Assembly (NCBI GenBank): GCA_002721895.1 | Contig: PBLV01000028.1 | Span: forward strand, 9,805-19,460 | Reading direction: 5' to 3' | Source: Verrucomicrobiales bacterium | GTDB taxonomy: Bacteria; Verrucomicrobiota; Verrucomicrobiae; Limisphaerales; UBA1100 | DNA length: 9,656 nucleotides | In this document: positions 6,056 through 9,656 of the stretch, piece after piece | Position numbering within the stretch: the stretch's first letter is position 1 | How the letters are laid out: every line of letters starts with the position of its first letter | Program-made: the position numbers and the translations under genes | Notes under the pieces: model-generated | What the model saw: the letters and a program-made list of their open reading frames with translations, nothing else | What the model was told of the DNA's origin: nothing | The model's database searches: none

Positions 6056-7768
6056 TTATTTCGGCACCACGGCCTTGGCGGCGCGGTCATCGACGCGGAA
6101 ATATCCGAGCGGTTTGGCGCCAGCCGTGGCCTCGGCGATTTGCCAGACGGCGCCAGGGCGCGTTCGTTGGCGCTTGGTTTTGCCCGGTTCGAGGGTCGCG
6201 TAATGTCGGCGGTCGCCCTTGGGCGTCATCCAGTACAACTGCACGGGCCGCGGGCGCCGGTTGATAAAGATCACATCAAACCCGCCGCCGGCGGGCTTGG
6301 AGGCAGGCGCCTTCGCCGGGGCCTTGAGGGGGATCCATTTCAGCGAGGGCATGGCGGCAAGGGACGGCTGGGCGGCCGGGGCAAATTTCTTGGGCGCACG
6401 GGTGCGGAGATGCTCAAGCGTGGCCGCGTAGTCCGGATGCGCGGCGAGATTGCGCCATTCGTAAGGGTCGGTCTGAATGTCGTACAATTCCTCATCGCCG
6501 CCGGCGTAGCGAATGTAACGGAACCGTTCAGTGCTGAGGCCGAAGCTGCCCGGTTCTGCCAAGTGGGTCAACGCCACGTGCGGCCAGCGGGCAACGGGCT
6601 GTTTCAAGAGCGGCACGAGGCTGGGCCCGTGATGATCCGGTTGCGCCGGCAAACCCGCCAGTTGTATGAGCGTGGGAGCCAAGCTCAACAGGCTCACCGG
6701 CCGCCGACTGACGCCCGGCTTGGTGCCGGAGGGCAACCCGGGCACGCCCTGAGGCACGCGCACCATCAACGGCACCCGCGTGCACACGCGCCAGGCGGTG
6801 AACTTTTGCCAATGTTGTTTCTCGCCGAGATGCCAACCGTGATCGCTCCACAGCACCACGATGGTGTTGCCGGCATTCGGCCCATTCTGCAGCGCATCCA
6901 ACACGCGACCGAGCATGGTGTCGGCAAAATAAATCGAGGCGAGATAACCCTGCACCGCCGCCTTCCACTGCTGGTGTTTCTGGATATGGGCGAAATAGCG
7001 GTTTGGACCGCGGCGCTTGCCCTCGGGCGGGAGATCATCCAGATCATCGGCCTTGTAACCGGGCGGCAACTGGATGGATTCCAGCGGGAACGGCGCGAAA
7101 TATTTCTTGGGCACAAACCACGGCTCGTGCGGTCGGTAGATACCGCAGGCGAGGAAGAACGGTTTATCGTGTTTTCGGGCCAGCTGTTTGCCCACCCAAT
7201 CGGCCACCAACACGTCGCCGCCATATTCCTCATCGGTGGCGTCCAGCGCCGCCCAGTCGGTCTCGACATACTGCCAAGGCTCCCGCGGAATGCTCACAGG
7301 GCGTTTCTTCGGATACAGCGTGCGCGGGAACGGATTTTCCGTATCCTTTTTCGGGAAATACTCATCCCACGATTGGGCGTCGATAAAGTAATGCAGCATC
7401 TTGCCAGAACCGGCGGCCCAGTACCCAGCGCGGGAGAAGGTCTTGGGCAACAACTCCGCCTTGGGCAAAATTTCGCGCATGCTTTGGTTGTTGGCATACA
7501 ACCCAGAACGATGCGGCGATTGACCAGTGAAGATCGCCGTGCGCGATGGATTACACGCCGGTGCCGGGCAATGGGCGTTGGTGAAGAGCACGCCCGAAGC
7601 GGCCAAACGATCGAGGTTGGGTGTGCGAGCCTGCGGGTGACCGCCGAGGCAACCGATCCAGTCGTTCAAATCATCAATGGCGATGAAGAGGACGTTGGGT
7701 TTGGCGGCGGAGAATGAACTCACCACTGAGACCCAGAGCGCGCCGAGGATGAGTATTGTTTGTTTCAT
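6056..7768 (-). CDS. Secreted sulfatase (formylglycine type, iduronate-2-sulfatase-like) with C-terminal VHL-beta-like domain
   Basis: 570 residues. The signal peptide (ILILGALWVSVVSSFSAA, 5-22) is followed directly by the sulfatase core PNVLFIAIDDLNDW, with metal ligands D32/D33. The active-site signature CNPSR (72-76) is of the CxPSR type; C72 would be oxidised to formylglycine by a maturation enzyme not encoded here. A second metal site is seen at SDHGWHLGE (308-316, D309/H310). TPNLDRLA and the DHGWHLGEKQHW segment resemble iduronate-2-sulfatases, but substrate cannot be fixed from sequence. The core ends near residue 460. An Ala/Lys/Pro linker (about 482-494) leads to a C-terminal domain (about 496-570) that resembles the VHL beta domain. 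The start ATG overlaps the DUF1552 stop by 4 bp, so translation is probably coupled. With the sialidase at the other end of the run, this suggests attack on sulfated, sialylated glycans. Confidence 0.95.
   Translation of the reverse strand: MKQTILILGALWVSVVSSFSAAKPNVLFIAIDDLNDWIGCLGGHPQARTPNLDRLAASGVLFTNAHCPAPACNPSRTAIFTGQSPHRSGLYANNQSMREILPKAELLPKTFSRAGYWAAGSGKMLHYFIDAQSWDEYFPKKDTENPFPRTLYPKKRPVSIPREPWQYVETDWAALDATDEEYGGDVLVADWVGKQLARKHDKPFFLACGIYRPHEPWFVPKKYFAPFPLESIQLPPGYKADDLDDLPPEGKRRGPNRYFAHIQKHQQWKAAVQGYLASIYFADTMLGRVLDALQNGPNAGNTIVVLWSDHGWHLGEKQHWQKFTAWRVCTRVPLMVRVPQGVPGLPSGTKPGVSRRPVSLLSLAPTLIQLAGLPAQPDHHGPSLVPLLKQPVARWPHVALTHLAEPGSFGLSTERFRYIRYAGGDEELYDIQTDPYEWRNLAAHPDYAATLEHLRTRAPKKFAPAAQPSLAAMPSLKWIPLKAPAKAPASKPAGGGFDVIFINRRPRPVQLYWMTPKGDRRHYATLEPGKTKRQRTRPGAVWQIAEATAGAKPLGYFRVDDRAAKAVVPK
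6059..6283 (-). other. VHL-beta-like domain appended to the sulfatase
   Basis: Residues 496-570 of the sulfatase contain the pattern VIFINRRPRPVQLYW (499-513), a charged turn (PKGDRRHY), LEPGK (526-530), the polar stretch RQRTRPGAVWQI (533-544), then LGYFRV. This matches the order of elements in the VHL beta domain (PF01847): FxNRSPRxVxxxW, then YxTLPPG, then an H/R-rich strand ending in a GxxW motif. The domain would be a small beta-sandwich, probably for binding. The assignment is from motif memory and was not searched. Confidence 0.65.
7712..7753 (-). repeat. Diverged copy of the signal-peptide repeat in the sulfatase gene
   Basis: Codons 6-19 of the sulfatase gene (peptide LILGALWVSVVSSF) align without gaps to codons 7-20 of the haem-toroid gene (LILCALCASVMNSS), with 32 of 42 bases identical. 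The downstream mature proteins are unrelated, so the match is confined to the signal-peptide coding region. This copy has lost the perfect CTCTGTG units. Confidence 0.6.
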
Positions 7769-9105
7769 CCCTTCAACAACACATCATCCAACGCGCCGGT
7801 GCTGTCGGAGAATTTTTCAGTGGGCACGCTGAGGGCGTTGAGCATTGTCACATATAAATTATTGAGCGGCACTTTGCGGTCATTGAGCATGTGGAACTCA
7901 CCGTGTTTGAGGCCGAGGTTTTTGCCGCCGCACAAGAGGAGCGGATAGTTGCTGTTGTTGTGGGTGTTGCTGTTGCTGCAGCCGTAGTAGATAAGGGTGT
8001 TGTCGAGCAGGGAGCCGTTGGCCTCGGGGGTGGCGGCGAGTTTTTGAATGAACTCGGTGAGCAACTGGCCCTGAAACTGATCGTACTTGGCGAGGCCGCC
8101 GCCTACGGGGTTGCGGCCGATGCCGGCGTGGGCGAGGCCGTGGTGGTTGCCGCCGATGCCGAGAGTTTGCGGGATGTTATCCCACGCACCGCCGCCCATG
8201 CTCTGCAGCATGTAGGTGGCGTAGCGGGTGGTATCGGTCTGGAAGGCGAGGTAAATCAAATTGTACATCGTGCGAATGAAGGCGGCCGGTTCCTTCACGG
8301 TGGCTTCCAGAGCGAGTTGCTTGGCGTCGACCTTGGGCTTGGGCGTATCGGACCAGCTTTGCATGCGCTCAATGTCCTTTTCCACATCGCGGATGGAATG
8401 CAGGTAATGCTCGAGCTTCTCGGAGTCCGCACGGCCAAGGCGGCGTTTCAAATCCTTGTGACTCTCCAGTACGCGATCAACCAACCGTCGGCCGGTAGCG
8501 AGCTGGCGTTTGTTACCTCGCTGCAGCTTGGGGTCGGAGTTGAACATGTTGTCGTACAACGCCAGCAGGTTGTTGGTGGACGGAATGGGCCGGCCAAACT
8601 GGTTGTACGAAAGCGTGCGCGAAGTGCCCTTGGTGCCGAGGCCGCCTTCGTTGCCGAGCACGAGGCTGGGGTAACGCGTCTTCTTGCCGTGTACACCAGC
8701 GGCCACCTGATCGATGGACGGATACTTCACGGCATCGCCGATATTACTGCCGGTGAGGAAGGAATCCGCCGTGCCATGGCCATTGGCGCGGATGACGCGC
8801 GGATGCTCGAGGCCATACAGCACGGTGGTTTGGTCGGTGAATTCATTGAACCCGGCCATCGATTTACCGAACTGCATTTTGCCGTCGACCACGCGCGGGT
8901 ACCAGCTCCAGTCGCGCGCGGGATGATCATCAGCCAGCGTGATGGCAAAGCCGTGCCCCACGTACAACGCGAGGAATCGCTTCGGCGGGACGGCATCTTT
9001 TGCGGCGGGCGCAGCAGCATTCAGGCTCTCCAGCCACGGCAGAGTGAGCGCTACGCCGGCGCCGCGGAGAAAATGTCGTCGATTGAGCTGGGTCGATTCG
9101 TTCAT
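7765..9105 (-). CDS. DUF1552 family protein, Tat-exported
   Basis: 446 residues. A twin-arginine signal is clear: NRRHFLRGAGVALTLPWLESL (8-28), then an Ala-rich cleavage region. The body matches DUF1552 (PF07586): RFLALYVGHGFA (43-54), the segment after GNEGGLGTKGTSRTLSYNQF (151-170) with GRPIPSTNNLLALYDNMF (171-188), and the C-terminal TLIYYGCSNSNTHNNSNYP and LCGGKNLGLKHGEFHML segments. The family is exported and has no established function; it usually sits next to DUF1592/DUF1588/DUF1585 cytochrome-type proteins, as here. A Shine-Dalgarno-like AAGGA lies 6 bases before the ATG, which supports this start. The gene overlaps the upstream gene by 4 bp and the sulfatase downstream by 4 bp (ATGA in both cases), implying translational coupling of the three. 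Confidence 0.93.
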   Translation of the reverse strand: MNESTQLNRRHFLRGAGVALTLPWLESLNAAAPAAKDAVPPKRFLALYVGHGFAITLADDHPARDWSWYPRVVDGKMQFGKSMAGFNEFTDQTTVLYGLEHPRVIRANGHGTADSFLTGSNIGDAVKYPSIDQVAAGVHGKKTRYPSLVLGNEGGLGTKGTSRTLSYNQFGRPIPSTNNLLALYDNMFNSDPKLQRGNKRQLATGRRLVDRVLESHKDLKRRLGRADSEKLEHYLHSIRDVEKDIERMQSWSDTPKPKVDAKQLALEATVKEPAAFIRTMYNLIYLAFQTDTTRYATYMLQSMGGGAWDNIPQTLGIGGNHHGLAHAGIGRNPVGGGLAKYDQFQGQLLTEFIQKLAATPEANGSLLDNTLIYYGCSNSNTHNNSNYPLLLCGGKNLGLKHGEFHMLNDRKVPLNNLYVTMLNALSVPTEKFSDSTGALDDVLLKG

Positions 9106-9656
9106 GGCGTGTCCTTAAATAATTTCGATGTCACGACGGCCTTGATGAGCGTGCGCATCTTGTGGTTGTCGGCTTGGAAAATCTTTTTCAGGCGGAGCAA
9201 TTCGGCGTTGTCGCGGTAGGTGAGCGGCCGGCCGATGGCGTGGGACAGGACGTGGCCGGTGAAGGCGTAGGCGAAGTCATCCGCGCGTTCCGTCCGCAGG
9301 TATTTCTTGAGGGCCGCCATGCCATTGATGGACTGGCCGCTGATTTCCGCCGATTTCACCACGGGATGAAACTGCCGACGCTTCGCGCCAATGCTCAAGA
9401 TTCTCTCACGCGGCAGGCCGATGGCGTCAAAGCCTTCCATCGTGATGCCCCACGGATCGATATCCTTGTGGCAGTCGTAGCACGTGCCCACGCGATGGGC
9501 CTCGAGTTTTTGTTTGATGGAAAAGGTATCGACCTGTTCGGCCGGTAGATCGGCCAGCGCGGGCACATCGGGCGGCGGCTCGGAGGGCGGATCGCCCAGC
9601 AGGCGCGCGCGCAGCCACACACCGCGGTTCACCGCGTGCGCGTCCTGCCCGTTGGA
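9102..9656 (-). CDS. DUF1592/DUF1588/DUF1585-type haem-binding protein, C-terminal part, cut by the window edge
   Basis: The frame is open from the right edge (9656) to TGA at 9104-9102, giving the last 184 residues. It begins with SNGQDAHAVNRGVW, a segment typical of DUF1588, and continues with LLGDPPSEPPPDVP and the haem site CYDCH (residues 59-63 of the fragment) followed by DIDPWGITMEGFDAIG. The last 65 residues, starting near FAYAFTGHVLSHAIGRPLTY (128-147), fit DUF1585. Full-length relatives run to several hundred residues or more, with a cytochrome domain, DUF1587, DUF1595 and DUF1592 upstream; those parts would lie beyond the window. A GTG at 9632 is internal, not the start. Its customary partner DUF1552 follows with a 4-bp overlap. 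Exported, haem-bearing, reaction unknown. Confidence 0.92.
   Translation of the reverse strand, partial: SNGQDAHAVNRGVWLRARLLGDPPSEPPPDVPALADLPAEQVDTFSIKQKLEAHRVGTCYDCHKDIDPWGITMEGFDAIGLPRERILSIGAKRRQFHPVVKSAEISGQSINGMAALKKYLRTERADDFAYAFTGHVLSHAIGRPLTYRDNAELLRLKKIFQADNHKMRTLIKAVVTSKLFKDTP
9112..9116 (-). promoter_or_regulatory. Ribosome binding site of the DUF1552 gene
   Basis: AAGGA on the minus strand, 6 bases before the ATG at 9105, lies inside the last codons of the upstream gene. It is the only well-spaced Shine-Dalgarno-like site among the starts in this window. The sulfatase has GAAGGG touching its ATG, which is too close, and the other four starts show none. Confidence 0.65.

Noticed and set aside
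6140..9219. Long plus-strand open frames of 525 codons (6140-7717) and 442 codons (7891-9219)
   Set aside because: They lie antisense to the sulfatase and DUF1552 genes, whose products match known families along their whole length. Their translations show no recognisable domain and reflect GC-rich codon use on the other strand.
9102..9632. A complete 176-residue gene starting at GTG 9632
   Set aside because: The frame continues without a stop to the window edge, and the upstream residues SNGQDAHA complete a conserved DUF1588 motif, so this is the end of a larger gene.
1..9656. tRNA, rRNA, CRISPR arrays, insertion sequences, riboswitches
   Set aside because: I saw no cloverleaf-like sequence, no regularly spaced repeats, no transposase and no known riboswitch pattern; the gaps between genes are too short for most of these.

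Overview
The window carries one tightly packed run of genes, all on the minus strand, so it is read from position 9656 down to 1. The combination of families points to the Planctomycetota-Verrucomicrobiota-Lentisphaerota group: planctomycete-type cytochrome domains (PSCyt1), DUF1549/DUF1553, DUF1501, DUF1552, DUF1588/DUF1585 and formylglycine sulfatases. Verrucomicrobiota is my first guess, because the dispersed GC-rich hairpins and the CTCTGTG-type repeats resemble those I associate with that phylum. This is an inference from content; there is no rRNA or other phylogenetic marker here. The base composition is GC-rich and Shine-Dalgarno sites are mostly absent.

Layout in order of transcription: (1) 9656-9102, the C-terminal end of a haem-binding DUF1592/DUF1588/DUF1585-type protein whose start lies outside the window; (2) 9105-7765, a Tat-exported DUF1552 protein; (3) 7768-6056, a secreted sulfatase with a CxPSR active site and a C-terminal domain resembling the VHL beta domain; (4) 6001-5078, a secreted protein joining one CxxCH haem site to a terpene-cyclase-like alpha-toroid; (5) 5012-2736, a PSCyt1-DUF1549-DUF1553 protein with two CxxCH sites; (6) 2599-1151, a Tat-exported DUF1501 protein; (7) 1085-1, the N-terminal part of a secreted sialidase that runs off the left edge. 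Genes 1/2 and 2/3 overlap by 4 bp (ATGA). The later gaps are 54, 65, 136 and 65 bp. No promoter or intrinsic terminator is evident, so the start and end of the transcript probably lie outside the window.

Every product carries an export signal, or (gene 1) belongs to an exported family. The set holds two cognate pairs known from these phyla (DUF1592-type with DUF1552, and PSCyt1/DUF1549/DUF1553 with DUF1501), a third haem protein, and two glycan-trimming enzymes. The simplest reading is an extracytoplasmic system that handles sulfated and sialylated glycans together with c-type cytochrome proteins of unknown chemistry. The sulfatase and sialidase roles are well supported by motifs. The role of the DUF proteins is not established.

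Non-coding structure is limited but notable. There is a REP-like double hairpin (2646-2709) and a degenerate heptamer run (2606-2633) between genes 5 and 6. A 42-bp stretch, about 76% identical, encodes the signal peptides of two otherwise unrelated proteins (genes 3 and 4) and in gene 4 contains three CTCTGTG units.
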